NCBI GenBank assembly: GCA_904419295.1
Contig: CAJFRA010000002.1
Coordinates: 124,001-188,000, forward strand
Direction: 5' to 3'
Length of the DNA stretch: 64,000 bases
DNA from: Candidatus Pseudobutyricicoccus lothianensis
Lineage (GTDB): Bacteria > Bacillota > Clostridia > Oscillospirales > Butyricicoccaceae
The translations under genes and the position numbers were made by a program. The notes under the pieces are model-generated. The model did no database searches. It was not told the DNA's origin and was given only the letters and a program-made list of their open reading frames with translations. This document shows positions 51,756 through 60,734 of this stretch, one piece after another (position 1 is the stretch's first letter; every line of letters starts with the position of its first letter).

Positions 51756-53087
51756 TCAGCGGCTTTGCTTCTTTTTGTAATAGTACACCGGCAGGCCGAT
51801 CAGTGTCAAGCCGATGCCCACCAGAGATTGGCCGGGAGAGGACAAGATAGTGCTGCCCAAGATGTAGGCCGCCCCCAGCACGCCCACGATGGGTGTCAGC
51901 GGGTAGAGGGGGACCCGGTAGGGCCCTTTTTTGTCCGGGTGCTTTTTGCGCAGCAGGAACACGCCAAACACGCCCATGGCGAAAAAGATCCACAGCACAA
52001 AGATGAGCAGGTCCGTCAGGGTGTTGAAAGAGCCCGACAGGATGTAGGCCGCCGCCAACACACACTGGAGGATCAGCGCATTGCAGGGCGTTTGGAATTT
52101 GGGGTGCAGCTTGCCCAGCACACGGCTGAACGGCAGCTTGTCCTGCTTGCCCATGGCCAGGGGCACCCGGGCGGCTGTCATCAGGTAGCCGTTCAGCGCG
52201 CCGAATACCGAGACCATGATGCCGATGGTGATAAAGGTGGCGCCGCCTTGGCCGAACAGGGCCACTGCCGCCTCTGCCCCCGGTGTGGCGGATGCGACCA
52301 CCGTTTCATAGGGCAGCACCTTGAAGATGGCCAGGTTGAACAGCGCATAGACCAATACTACAAAGGAGACGCCGAGGGCGATGACCTTGGGCAGGTTCTT
52401 GCCTGGGTTCTTCAGTTCGCCCGCCATGTTGGTCACGCCGATCCACCCGTCATAGGCCCACAGCGTGCTGAGGATGGCGGCGCCGAACCCGGTGGCCGAC
52501 ATCCCGCCGCCTGCCTGGGTGAAATCCGGCACCAGGGTGGAAAAAACGCCGAACCCGATGATGGCGGCCACCGGGATCAGCTTGCCCACAGTGGACAGCG
52601 TCTGGATGACGCCCCCGTATTGGGTGGACAAAATGTTCATCGCCAACAGGAACGCCATCACGGCGATGGCCACCACTTTTTGCTGCCCGCCAGTCATGGG
52701 GCAAAAAATGGCGGCATAGGTGGCAAAGGCAATGGCCTGGGCCGCGATGCTGGCCGGATAAGAGATGATGGTCTGCACCCAGCCCAGCAGATAGCCCCAC
52801 ACATCGCCGTACAGATCCTGCAGATAGGTGTACAGGCCCCCCGTCTTGGGAATGGCCGAAGCCACCTCTGCCACAGAAAGGGCGGCGGCCAACGTGATCA
52901 GGCCGCCGGCCACCCAGGCCAACAAAGAGCCCACCGGCGACCCAGCCTGCTCCAGCACGATGCTGGGTTTGAGGAAAATGCCGCTGCCAATGATCATGCC
53001 CACCACGATCGCCAAGGCTTGGACAAACGACAGCGTGCGGTTTTGACCCTGGGGCGTGCTTGCCCCTTCTCTCGATGGTTTTGCCAA
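51756..53087 (-). CDS. APC-family amino-acid permease (LAT/SteT-like)
   Basis: A 443-residue polytopic protein with about 12 membrane helices. The first has VVGMIIGSGIFLKPSIVLEQAG, the substrate-backbone site of APC transporters. WAYDGWIGVTNMAGELKNPGKNLP is typical of the LAT branch (SteT Ser/Thr exchanger and relatives). TTG 53087 is taken as the start, with AGGAG 11 bp upstream. Its promoter carries the same TGTGA-N6-TCACA dyad as the ABC importer. Substrate unknown. Confidence 0.9.
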   Translation of the reverse strand: MAKPSREGASTPQGQNRTLSFVQALAIVVGMIIGSGIFLKPSIVLEQAGSPVGSLLAWVAGGLITLAAALSVAEVASAIPKTGGLYTYLQDLYGDVWGYLLGWVQTIISYPASIAAQAIAFATYAAIFCPMTGGQQKVVAIAVMAFLLAMNILSTQYGGVIQTLSTVGKLIPVAAIIGFGVFSTLVPDFTQAGGGMSATGFGAAILSTLWAYDGWIGVTNMAGELKNPGKNLPKVIALGVSFVVLVYALFNLAIFKVLPYETVVASATPGAEAAVALFGQGGATFITIGIMVSVFGALNGYLMTAARVPLAMGKQDKLPFSRVLGKLHPKFQTPCNALILQCVLAAAYILSGSFNTLTDLLIFVLWIFFAMGVFGVFLLRKKHPDKKGPYRVPLYPLTPIVGVLGAAYILGSTILSSPGQSLVGIGLTLIGLPVYYYKKKQSR

Positions 53088-53132
53088 CTGCTTTTCAACT
53101 CCTCTTTTTCTAATTGTGAAAACCCCTTACTT

Positions 53133-53148
53133 TGTGATTAATTTCACA
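53133..53148. promoter_or_regulatory. TGTGA-N6-TCACA palindrome at the APC permease promoter
   Basis: TGTGATTAATTTCACA directly abuts the -10 on its downstream side. It is the same dyad as at 48065. Confidence 0.65.
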
Positions 53149-53176
53149 TTATAACGGACAGCGCGCTTATTTTCCA
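53148..53176 (-). promoter_or_regulatory. Promoter of the APC permease gene
   Basis: TGGAAA (53176-53171), 17 bp, TATAAT (53153-53148). Confidence 0.6.
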
Positions 53177-53238
53177 GCTTTTTTTCTCACATTTTTCAGA
53201 AAATCGCCCATTTGCTGTCCATAGGCCGTTTGGCGCAC

Positions 53239-53271
53239 AAAAAAACAGCCCGGCGGCTTTGGCCAGGCTGT
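53239..53271 (-). terminator. Terminator of the nrd operon
   Basis: On the minus strand ACAGCC, an inner loop, GGCTGT and seven Ts. A second small hairpin (ACAGCGG...CCGCTGT) precedes it. Confidence 0.85.
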
Positions 53272-53297
53272 CAACAGCGGCGGTCTTTGGGCCGCTG

Positions 53298-53786
53298 TCA
53301 TGGATTCCTTTGTTTCAGCTGGATCACCCGCTGGTTGGCGCTGCCCCGGTATTGCAGGGTCAGGTCCCGCTGGGCTTCGATGTATGGCCCGTCGATCAAC
53401 ACATCGCACAGGGCCAACAGTTCCCCCACTGCCGGGCGCTGCCCAGCCATTTCTTCCAGCTGTTCCAGGGTATAGCCGGAATAGACCACCAGGTCTTTGA
53501 TGTAGGGGCGCAGGCGGCGGGCCAGTGTGCACAGGGCCTCCGGCTGGCAAAAAGGTTCGCCGCCGGAAAACGTCACCCCCTGCAGCAGCGGGTCTTCCCG
53601 CACTTGGGCCACGATCTCATCCAGATCCGCCTCATACCCGCCCTCAAAGGGATGGGTCTGGGGGTTGTGGCAGCCGGGGCAGCCATGGGGGCAGCCCTGG
53701 ACGAATACCACATAGCGGATGCCTGGCCCATCCACGATGGATTCCTGCACCACGCCGCTCAGGCGCAGCGGCCGGTCAGATGCCAT
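53298..53786 (-). CDS. nrdG: Anaerobic ribonucleotide reductase activating protein
   Basis: The 162-residue radical SAM activase makes the glycyl radical on the class III reductase. The cluster motif is CPHGCPGC (Cys32, Cys36, Cys39), and VTFSGGEPFCQPEAL follows as the SAM-binding GGE. ATG 53786 overlaps the stop of the preceding 52-residue gene by 11 bp, which suggests coupled translation. The protein is the usual size for NrdG. Confidence 0.95.
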   Translation of the reverse strand: MASDRPLRLSGVVQESIVDGPGIRYVVFVQGCPHGCPGCHNPQTHPFEGGYEADLDEIVAQVREDPLLQGVTFSGGEPFCQPEALCTLARRLRPYIKDLVVYSGYTLEQLEEMAGQRPAVGELLALCDVLIDGPYIEAQRDLTLQYRGSANQRVIQLKQRNP

Positions 53787-53934
53787 GCTTCACCCGGTCC
53801 CGCTCTTCGGCCCGCTTGGCGTTGTTGAACCGGTCGGTGGTGCCCACCAGATACCCGGTGATCCGGCGGATGCGCTCAAACTTGACGCCTTCGCCCACGA
53901 CCTGCACTTTGTTTTCCTTGGTCTTTACAGTCAT
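53776..53934 (-). CDS. Separate glycyl-radical tail of class III ribonucleotide reductase, 52 aa
   Basis: The short ORF from ATG 53934 (GGGAGAA upstream) encodes MTVKTKENKVQVVGEGVKFE, then RIRRITGYLVGTTDRFNNAKRAEERDRVKH. That is the C-terminal glycyl-radical region normally fused to NrdD, with the radical glycine expected in RITGYLVG. The large NrdD gene stops 53 bp upstream, right after its zinc-binding motif. So the reductase is split in two. The coding overlap with nrdG supports it being a real gene. Small stand-alone NrdD-tail proteins do occur in Clostridia as far as I recall, but I cannot check how widely. Confidence 0.85.
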   Translation of the reverse strand: MTVKTKENKVQVVGEGVKFERIRRITGYLVGTTDRFNNAKRAEERDRVKHGI

Positions 53935-53986
53935 ACGTCTTCTCCCTTTCGCGAAATATCAAAACATTATGTAAAAATCAGATAAA

Positions 53987-56323
53987 TCATTCAATTCCGT
54001 AGAAATTTGGCATACCGGGGTACTTTTTGCGCAGCTCCCGCAAAGTCTCCACCGGCACGCCTTCCCCTTCCCGGCGGCCGCAGCGGGGGCACACATCGTC
54101 GATGATGCCCGTGTAGCCGCACACCGGGTCCCGGTCCACCGGGTGGTTCACCGAACCATAGCCCACCCCCGCTTCTTTCATATAGCGGATGATGGCTTCA
54201 AAGGCCTCCAGGTTTTTGCACACGTCGCCATCCAGCTCCACATAGCTGATGTGGCCGGCATTGGTCAGCGCGTGATACGGGGCCTCCAGCTGGATCTTTT
54301 CAAAGGCGCGGATGGGGTAATACACCGGCACATGGAAGGAGTTGGTGTAATACTCCCGGTCGGTGATGCCGGGCCGCTCGCCGTACAGCTTCCGGTCGAT
54401 GCGGACGAACCGGCCGGAAAGCCCTTCGGCCGGCGTGGCCAGCAGGGTGAAATTCAGCCCGGTCTTGGCAGATTCCTCATCGGTGCGCTGCCGCATGTGG
54501 CCAATGATCTCCAGCCCCAGCTTTTGGCTTTCCGGGCTTTCGCCGTGGTGTTTGCCCGTCAGGGCCACCAGGGTCTCCGCCAGGCCGATGAAGCCCACGC
54601 TCAGCGTGCCGTGCTTGAGCACTTCGCCCACCGAATCGTCCACATCCAGCTTTTCGCTGTCGATCCACACGCCCTGCCCCATGAGGAAGGGGTAGTTGCG
54701 GCATTTTTTGGCCGCTTGGATCTTGAACCGGTGGAGCAGCTGCCGGAAGACCAGGTCGATGCGCTCATCCAGCAGCCGGTAGAACTTGTCCAGATCGCCC
54801 CTTGCCTCCATGCCGATGCGGGGCAGATTGATGGATGTAAAGCTCAAATTGCCCCGGCCGCAGGTCACTTCCCGCTCCGGGTCGTACACGTTGCCCATCA
54901 CCCGGGTGCGGCAGCCCATATAAGCCACTTCGGTGTTGTAATCCCCGGGCTTGTAATATTGCAGGTTGAAGGGTGCATCCAAAAAGCTGAAATTGGGAAA
55001 CAGGCGCTTGGCCGATGTGCGGATGGCCAGCTGGAACAGGTCGTAATTGGGGTCCTGGGGGTTGTAGTTGATCCCTTCTTTCACTTTGAAGATCTGCACC
55101 GGGAAGATCGGCGTCTCTCCATTGCCCAGGCCTGCGTCGGTGGCCAGCAACAGGTTGCGCATCACCATCCGTCCCTCCGGGGAGGTATCCGTGCCATAGT
55201 TCACCGAGCTGAAGGGCACCTGGGCCCCGGCCCGGGAATTCATGGTGTTCAAGTTGTGCACCAGGGCCTCCATGGCCTGGTAAGTGGCCTTGTCCGTCTC
55301 TGCCAGGGCAGTCTCCACCGCCGTGTCGTGGGCCTGCAGGCCGTCCTGCTCCGTCAGGGTCTGGCCGCCGATCTGCCGCCCGGTGAGCCATTGGGCCAAG
55401 CGGCTGCCGTAGGCCTGCTGGTCCCCCATGGTCACATCCGGCCCCACCTGCTCCTTGGCTTGGGCCGCCAGATCTTGCCCCTGTTGGTAGTGCAGGCCGT
55501 AGCGGCCTGCCAGATACTGCCCTAGCCCTTTGAAATACTCTTTGCGGAAGGTCTTGGCCACCCCCGGCGCCATGGAAAAATCAAAGTTGGGGATGGCTTG
55601 TCCGCCGTGCATCTCGTTTTGATTTGCCTGGATGGCGATGCAGCCCAGGGCGGAATAGCTCTGGATGCCCGCCGGCTCCCGCAGGTAGCCATGGCCCGTG
55701 GAAAAGCCGTTGTGGAACAGCTTCAGCAGGTCGATCTGGCAGCAGGTCTCTGTCAGCATATAAAAATCCTTGTCGTGGATGTGGATGTCGCCATTGATGT
55801 GGGCGGCGGCCACATCCCGGGGCAGGATGTAGTTGTCCACAAAGTATTTCGCGCCCTCCGAACCGTATTTCAGCATGGTCCCCATGGAGGTATCTGCATC
55901 GATGTTGGCGTTTTCCCGCTTGATGTCGGCGTCTGCCGCATAGGAAAACGTCAGCTCCTTGTAGATCTCCATCAGATCCGTCTCCGATTGGCGGATCTTG
56001 GCATGCTCTGCCCGGTAGAGGATATAGGCTTTTGCCGTCTTGGCATAGCCCGCCTGGATCAGCGCTTCTTCCACCAGATCCTGCACTTGCTCCACCGTGG
56101 GGATCTGCCCGCTGGGGATGGCTCTGACCACCCGGCGGGCCAGCTCGTCAATGGCGCCAGGGGGCAGCACCTCTTCCCGGGTGGCCACATGGGCTTTGCG
56201 AATGGCCTCCCGGATCTTTCCGGCGTCAAAGGGCACCACATCGCCGCTGCGCTTGCGGATGGAAACAGGGCCCGCCCAGGTGGCTGTGCTTTTTTTCACA
56301 GGGATCCGCTTTGGGACCGACAT
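53987..56323 (-). CDS. nrdD: Anaerobic (class III) ribonucleoside-triphosphate reductase, large part
   Basis: The 778-residue NrdD makes deoxyribonucleotides without oxygen. An N-terminal ATP cone (RKRSGDVVPFDAGKIREAIRKA) is followed by the ten-stranded barrel (e.g. YFVDNYILPRDVAAAHINGDIHIHDKDFYML) and a C-terminal zinc-binding CGYTGIIDDVCPRCGR. After it the protein ends with RELRKKYPGMPNFYGIE and lacks the glycyl-radical RVTGYL region; that is encoded by the next small gene. ATG 56323 has AAGGAGG upstream; the longer frame to 56455 has none. Confidence 0.95.
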   Translation of the reverse strand: MSVPKRIPVKKSTATWAGPVSIRKRSGDVVPFDAGKIREAIRKAHVATREEVLPPGAIDELARRVVRAIPSGQIPTVEQVQDLVEEALIQAGYAKTAKAYILYRAEHAKIRQSETDLMEIYKELTFSYAADADIKRENANIDADTSMGTMLKYGSEGAKYFVDNYILPRDVAAAHINGDIHIHDKDFYMLTETCCQIDLLKLFHNGFSTGHGYLREPAGIQSYSALGCIAIQANQNEMHGGQAIPNFDFSMAPGVAKTFRKEYFKGLGQYLAGRYGLHYQQGQDLAAQAKEQVGPDVTMGDQQAYGSRLAQWLTGRQIGGQTLTEQDGLQAHDTAVETALAETDKATYQAMEALVHNLNTMNSRAGAQVPFSSVNYGTDTSPEGRMVMRNLLLATDAGLGNGETPIFPVQIFKVKEGINYNPQDPNYDLFQLAIRTSAKRLFPNFSFLDAPFNLQYYKPGDYNTEVAYMGCRTRVMGNVYDPEREVTCGRGNLSFTSINLPRIGMEARGDLDKFYRLLDERIDLVFRQLLHRFKIQAAKKCRNYPFLMGQGVWIDSEKLDVDDSVGEVLKHGTLSVGFIGLAETLVALTGKHHGESPESQKLGLEIIGHMRQRTDEESAKTGLNFTLLATPAEGLSGRFVRIDRKLYGERPGITDREYYTNSFHVPVYYPIRAFEKIQLEAPYHALTNAGHISYVELDGDVCKNLEAFEAIIRYMKEAGVGYGSVNHPVDRDPVCGYTGIIDDVCPRCGRREGEGVPVETLRELRKKYPGMPNFYGIE

Positions 56324-56506
56324 AAAAAAACCTCCTTCATCCCGGAGGCCGCTGGGCAGCGCTGGGCCGCCCCATGGTATTGATCCATTTTCTCCAAACC
56401 TCCGTGATCGGTGGCGGCAGCCGGCAACCGGCCGGCGCAGTGCCCGTGCAAGCAAAGGAACATCCCTTCATCATCACTATATCATGCGCCCCTTTTTGCA
56501 ACCGCC

Positions 56507-56552
56507 ACACTATATCTTGTGTCATCCAATTTGCTCAAACTGTATCTATAGT
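56507..56552. promoter_or_regulatory. nrd promoter with two NrdR-like boxes
   Basis: ACACTATATCTTGTGT (56507-56522) fits the NrdR box. A second, weaker dyad, ACTGTATCTATAGT (56539-56552), has its centre 31 bp away, the usual three-turn spacing. The nrdD promoter TTGAGC (56538-56533), 18 bp, TATAGT (56514-56509) lies inside, with the -10 within box 1. Confidence 0.7.
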
Positions 56553-56698
56553 AATTCAGCGGCGGCAAAAAAGCAAGGGCTTTTTGACGGAACCTGCCGG
56601 CTGAAATTCCAATTCGTTCTAGCCGCCCCCCTACAAAGCCCCGCGGATCAAGGGCTGGGTATTTTTCCCAGCCTCCAAAAAAATTTTTTCCCCCTTTT

Positions 56699-56718
56699 TC
56701 GTGAAACATGTTTCACGA
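56699..56718. repeat. Perfect 20-bp palindrome of parS-like half-sites
   Basis: TCGTGAAACATGTTTCACGA. It is made of the halves GTGAAACA and TGTTTCAC in outward order, the reverse of a ParB site. It lies in the gene-free 56.55-56.83 kb stretch, where I also see a GGCTGGG/CCCAGCC hairpin (56653-56673) but no coding sequence. Confidence 0.75.
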
Positions 56719-56831
56719 TCTCCCTTTTTTCCGCTCTGTTGAATCCTCTCAAAAAATACGTTCCGTCGACAGTATGGAGCCCCTATTTTTTGGAATTTTC
56801 TCACCGGTGCTATCCTGCTGCCGGCAGGCGC

Positions 56832-56868
56832 AAAAACCCCCTGGCAGGCTTGTTGTGCCCGCCAGGGG
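56832..56868 (-). terminator. Terminator of the SLH gene
   Basis: CCCCTGGC pairs with GCCAGGGG; GTTTTTG follows on the minus strand. Confidence 0.88.
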
Positions 56869-56896
56869 ATCGTGGATGGGGTAACGTTGCTGCTGC

Positions 56897-58765
56897 CTAT
56901 CGGGTGGCGATGACGATGCGCACCCGGCCGCCGGCGCTGCCGCTTTGGTCGTAGTAGCCCTTGAGGGTATAGCCCTGGGACACCGCCGACAAATTGGTGG
57001 CATCGTAATGGCTGCCATCTTTGATATAGACCTGTACTTCATCGGCCACCAGGTATTTCTGGTTGCCGGCCATCACCGACAGGTCGGAGACCGAGGTGAT
57101 GGTGATCTCCGGCAGGTTCTTCATACTGCGCACCTGGCCGTCGTCATCGTAATAGAAGACGGCAGGCCCGTTTTTCACATTGTAAATGGTGGAGCCAGTG
57201 ACCACGCCCTGCTGGCCATTCAGCAGGTATTCATAAGTGCCGCTGAGCGTCCAGTTGCCGTCGCCGTAATCTTCGTCGATCTCTTCGGCGCTGGTGATGA
57301 TGCCATAGGCCCCCAGGTCGCCGGTGGCGTCGTTCAGGATCAAGTGGCTGATGGCGCCGGTGCTATCCAGCGCATAAAAGCGCACATCGGTGTTTTCCAG
57401 CTCCGCGCTGGCCAGGCGGGACGGATAGATCACCTTGATGGCGCCATCCTCGTCGCTGTCGATGATCTGCACATCTTCGGCCACTTCCAGTTCGCCGATC
57501 CGCTTGCCGTCGCTGCTGACTTTGCCGCTCAGCCGCTTGGAAGACAGGCTCTTGGCTACGGCTGTGCCGTCCTCATAGTTGGCATAAACCAGCGCGCCTT
57601 CCTTAAAGTCGACGCCGCCGCTGTCCAGCTGGCGGGTGATGCCGTCGGTGCAGGCCACCTGGACCATCTGCCGGGTCTCGCTCTTGCCCGTGCTGGTCTG
57701 GTAGGTCTGGGTCTCTATCCCGGTGACCACGCCATAGACTTCGCCGTTGGCCACCTCTGCCGATTGGACGCCCACTACCTCGCCGTTCATGCCCAGCAGC
57801 AGCGTCACCGTATCGCCGATGGAGAATGCCCCCATATCCGAAAGCTGGTAGGCTGCATCGGAGGAAGAGACCGTATACTGGTTGCCGCCCACCGTGACTG
57901 CCGTAGGCGCTGCGGTGCCCGGGCTTGCCGCGGTGTAGATGCCGGTGGCCCGGTTGTGGTAGATCCACACGGTGCGCAGGTTCTCATTGTAGTAATAGAC
58001 GTCATAGGCCGCGGCCGACGCCAGCGAGGCGCTGGCGCCATTGCGGTACACTGTGATGTTGTCGCCGCTGAACGGCAGGTTCAGGCTGCCCGTCTCTGTG
58101 ATATAGGGTCCTTCCATCCCGTCGGAGACCAGCTGGGCATAGTCCAGGACCCCGGCCTCGCTCACCGGATAGCCCAATGTGGCGCCATAATACTGGCCTT
58201 CTTTGGTCTTGGCCTCCATCAGGTTGTAGAAAATATTCATGCAGTCGCCCCGGGTCAAATATTGCCCCTGGCCCTTTGTCACATTGTCCCCCAGGCCCAG
58301 GGCCTGGTATTTGGCCAGCTGGGCGGCCGGGTAGCTGCCCGTCAAATCGGCGGATGTATAGCCCAGCATCCGCAGCAGGGCTGCCGCCGCTTCCTCGGTG
58401 GTGATGGAATTGTCCGGCCGGAACGTGCCATCCATATAGCCGTTGACCCAGCCGTTGTCCACCGCCACTTTCACATAGCCCGCTGCCCAATGCTGGTAAG
58501 TCACATCCCGGAAGGGGGATATGCCCATGGCGCTGCCCACCGTGTCTTTGTGGCTGGAGGCCGCCACCATCATTTTGGCAAACTGGGCCCGTGTCACCAG
58601 GCCGGAAAGGTTCATATCCCCTTTTTCGTCGCCTGTGATGATGCCCATCATGCGGATGGTCTGTTCCACCATCTGCTGGCTGGGCGCCGAGGCAGCCCGG
58701 GCCGGCAGGGCCAGGGGTCCCAGCAGCATACAGCAAGCCAGCAGCGCTGAAATTGTCTTTTTCAT
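56897..58765 (-). CDS. SLH-domain cell-surface protein
   Basis: The 622-residue exported protein has a signal peptide (MKKTISALLACCMLLGPLALPARA) and then S-layer homology repeats over about 30-190, including ISPFRDVTYQHWAAGYVKVAVDNGWVNGYMDGTFRPDNSITTEEAAAALLRMLGY (read in pieces). Such repeats anchor proteins to pyruvylated wall polymers. The remaining 400 residues are repetitive beta-rich segments without a catalytic motif. ATG 58765 is chosen for the signal peptide; its ribosome binding site is distant (AAGGAG, 15 bp). It lies 29 bp after the MacB-type permease, so it may be its exported partner or merely adjacent. Confidence 0.9.
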   Translation of the reverse strand: MKKTISALLACCMLLGPLALPARAASAPSQQMVEQTIRMMGIITGDEKGDMNLSGLVTRAQFAKMMVAASSHKDTVGSAMGISPFRDVTYQHWAAGYVKVAVDNGWVNGYMDGTFRPDNSITTEEAAAALLRMLGYTSADLTGSYPAAQLAKYQALGLGDNVTKGQGQYLTRGDCMNIFYNLMEAKTKEGQYYGATLGYPVSEAGVLDYAQLVSDGMEGPYITETGSLNLPFSGDNITVYRNGASASLASAAAYDVYYYNENLRTVWIYHNRATGIYTAASPGTAAPTAVTVGGNQYTVSSSDAAYQLSDMGAFSIGDTVTLLLGMNGEVVGVQSAEVANGEVYGVVTGIETQTYQTSTGKSETRQMVQVACTDGITRQLDSGGVDFKEGALVYANYEDGTAVAKSLSSKRLSGKVSSDGKRIGELEVAEDVQIIDSDEDGAIKVIYPSRLASAELENTDVRFYALDSTGAISHLILNDATGDLGAYGIITSAEEIDEDYGDGNWTLSGTYEYLLNGQQGVVTGSTIYNVKNGPAVFYYDDDGQVRSMKNLPEITITSVSDLSVMAGNQKYLVADEVQVYIKDGSHYDATNLSAVSQGYTLKGYYDQSGSAGGRVRIVIATR

Positions 58766-58794
58766 CGGTTTTCTTCTTCTCTCCTTCCTCTCGA

Positions 58795-59991
58795 TCAATC
58801 GTGGCGCAGTGCGTCGATGGGGTTGAGCCGCGCTGCTTTGCGGGCCGGCAGATAGCCAAACAGCACGCCGATGCCCGCCGAGATGCCAAAGGCCACCAAG
58901 ATGGAATTCATCGTGGGCACCACGCTCATATTTTCCCCCAGGCCTATGGCGATCATCTGGGTGGCCACGGCCGAAAGGCCATAGCCTGCGGCAATACCCA
59001 GCAGGCCGCCGATGGCGCTGGTGGTGCCCGCTTCGATGATGAACTGCCGCATGATATGGCGGCGTTTGGCCCCCAAGGCCTTTCGAATGCCGATCTCCCG
59101 TGTCCGTTCAGTGACAGAGACCAGCATGATGTTCATAATGCCGATGCCGCCTACCACCAGGGAAATGGCGGCGATGCCCGTTAGGATGCTGATCATGATA
59201 TTCAGCATGCTGTCCATCTGATCCAGCATTTCTGTCATGCTGTAGACATAGTAGGCGTCGTCGGAACCGAAGATCTCCGAAAGCTCTTCTTCGATCACCG
59301 CCTGGCCTGCCAGCACTGTGTCCTCCGATGTGGCAGAAAAGGAAAAGGAGGTAAAATTGCCCTGCATGGAGATCTGGCCGGCAATGGTATAGGGGATATA
59401 AATGGTATTGTCGCTGCCGTATTCCGCACCGTCTGCCGACTGCTCCAGCGTGCCCACTACAGTAAAGGGCAGGCCCATGATCTTGACCGTCTGGCCCACG
59501 CCCTGGCCTTGGAAATAGGTGTCGTTCAGGTAGCTGCCGATGACGCACACGTTCTTCCGCCGGAGCACATCCACATATTGGAGGAACCGGCCCTGGGCCA
59601 CTTCGCTGTGGTTGATCTTGTCGTAATCTTCGCTGACGCCGGTGATGGAGGTAGAGCTCAGGTTTTCATTGCCCACTTTGGCGCCGCCCTGCACGCTCAC
59701 CGAGGGGGAGACCATGGCCAGGGTATCCGGGTTGTCTTCTACCAGCTGGAACATGTCGTCCACTGAGACTGTCCGGTTGCCGCCGCCGCGGCCGAAGACC
59801 TCTGCATAGATCAGGTTGGTGCCCATGCTCTCAAAGGTATCCACCATGTAGGTCTCCATGCCGTTGCCCAGGCCCACGATGACCATGACTGCCGCCACGC
59901 CGATGATGATGCCCAGCATGGTCAGCAGCGAGCGGGCCTTGCTGGACAAGATGCTTTTGATGGCCATGCGGAAGGATTGAGAAAATGTCAT
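58795..59991 (-). CDS. MacB-type ABC transporter permease
   Basis: The 398-residue FtsX/MacB_PCD permease has an N-terminal helix ([26 protein letters not shown]), a large outside domain at about 45-270, and three C-terminal helices with [19 protein letters not shown]. These transporters export peptides or lipoproteins or act mechanically. It overlaps the ATPase gene by 4 bp (ATGA). It works with the adaptor encoded upstream in the same operon. Confidence 0.95.
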   Translation of the reverse strand: MTFSQSFRMAIKSILSSKARSLLTMLGIIIGVAAVMVIVGLGNGMETYMVDTFESMGTNLIYAEVFGRGGGNRTVSVDDMFQLVEDNPDTLAMVSPSVSVQGGAKVGNENLSSTSITGVSEDYDKINHSEVAQGRFLQYVDVLRRKNVCVIGSYLNDTYFQGQGVGQTVKIMGLPFTVVGTLEQSADGAEYGSDNTIYIPYTIAGQISMQGNFTSFSFSATSEDTVLAGQAVIEEELSEIFGSDDAYYVYSMTEMLDQMDSMLNIMISILTGIAAISLVVGGIGIMNIMLVSVTERTREIGIRKALGAKRRHIMRQFIIEAGTTSAIGGLLGIAAGYGLSAVATQMIAIGLGENMSVVPTMNSILVAFGISAGIGVLFGYLPARKAARLNPIDALRHD

Positions 59992-60734
59992 GCGCCGGCC
60001 ACCTCCTCATCCGGGTTCACCACCGCTTCCCGCCGGTCGGCGGGGCCGTCGTACACCACCCGGCCGTCTTCCAGGCGGATGATCCGCTGGGCCTGGCGGG
60101 CGATGCTGTTGTCGTGGGTGATGAGCACGATGGTGTTGCCCTCCTGGTGCAGTTCCTGGAGCAGGTGGAGCACATCCCGGCCAGTGTGGGAATCCAGGGC
60201 GCCGGTGGGTTCGTCGGCCAAGATCACCGAGGGGTTGTTGGCCAACGCCCGGGCGATGGAGACACGCTGCTGCTGGCCTCCGGAAAGCTGGGAGGGCTTG
60301 TGGCGCACTTTGTCCCCCAGGCCCACCCGCTCCAGCACGGCCCGGGCCCGCTCCACCCTTTCATGGCGGGGCAGCCCGGCATACATCATGGAGACTTCCA
60401 CATTCTCCAGCAGGTTCAGTTTGGGCAGCAAGTTGTACTGCTGGAAGATAAAGCCCAGTGTCTGGTTGCGGATGTCTGCCAGGTCGTCGTCATCCATGCG
60501 GCTGACGTCGATGCCCCGGAGCAGATACTGGCCGGCGGTGGGCACATCCAAACAGCCGATGATGTTCATACAGGTGGATTTGCCCGAGCCCGACTGGCCC
60601 ACAATGGCCACGAACTCGCCTTGGTAGATCTTCATGGAGATGCCGTCGGCCGCGTGGACTTCGCTGTCGCCCATGTGGTAGATCTTATAGACATTGCGGA
60701 ATTCGATCAAAGGGATCGCTGCGGTGTTCATCAC
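59988..60734 (-). CDS. MacB/LolD-type ABC transporter ATPase
   Basis: A 248-residue ABC ATPase: Walker [11 protein letters not shown]-loop [13 protein letters not shown], signature [15 protein letters not shown], Walker [13 protein letters not shown] and H-loop ITHD. It belongs to the LolD/MacB group that pairs with FtsX-like permeases. It overlaps both neighbours by 4 bp, which points to a fixed three-gene unit with the adaptor and permease. Confidence 0.96.
   Translation of the reverse strand: MMNTAAIPLIEFRNVYKIYHMGDSEVHAADGISMKIYQGEFVAIVGQSGSGKSTCMNIIGCLDVPTAGQYLLRGIDVSRMDDDDLADIRNQTLGFIFQQYNLLPKLNLLENVEVSMMYAGLPRHERVERARAVLERVGLGDKVRHKPSQLSGGQQQRVSIARALANNPSVILADEPTGALDSHTGRDVLHLLQELHQEGNTIVLITHDNSIARQAQRIIRLEDGRVVYDGPADRREAVVNPDEEVAGA

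Noticed and set aside
53934..53987. Frameshift splitting nrdD
   Set aside because: The small downstream gene has its own ribosome binding site, a start codon and an N-terminal extension with no counterpart in fused NrdD, so a split gene explains the sequence better. A sequencing check would still be useful.
56700..56717. parS (ParB) site
   Set aside because: The half-sites are in the opposite order to parS, and no par genes or other copies are nearby.
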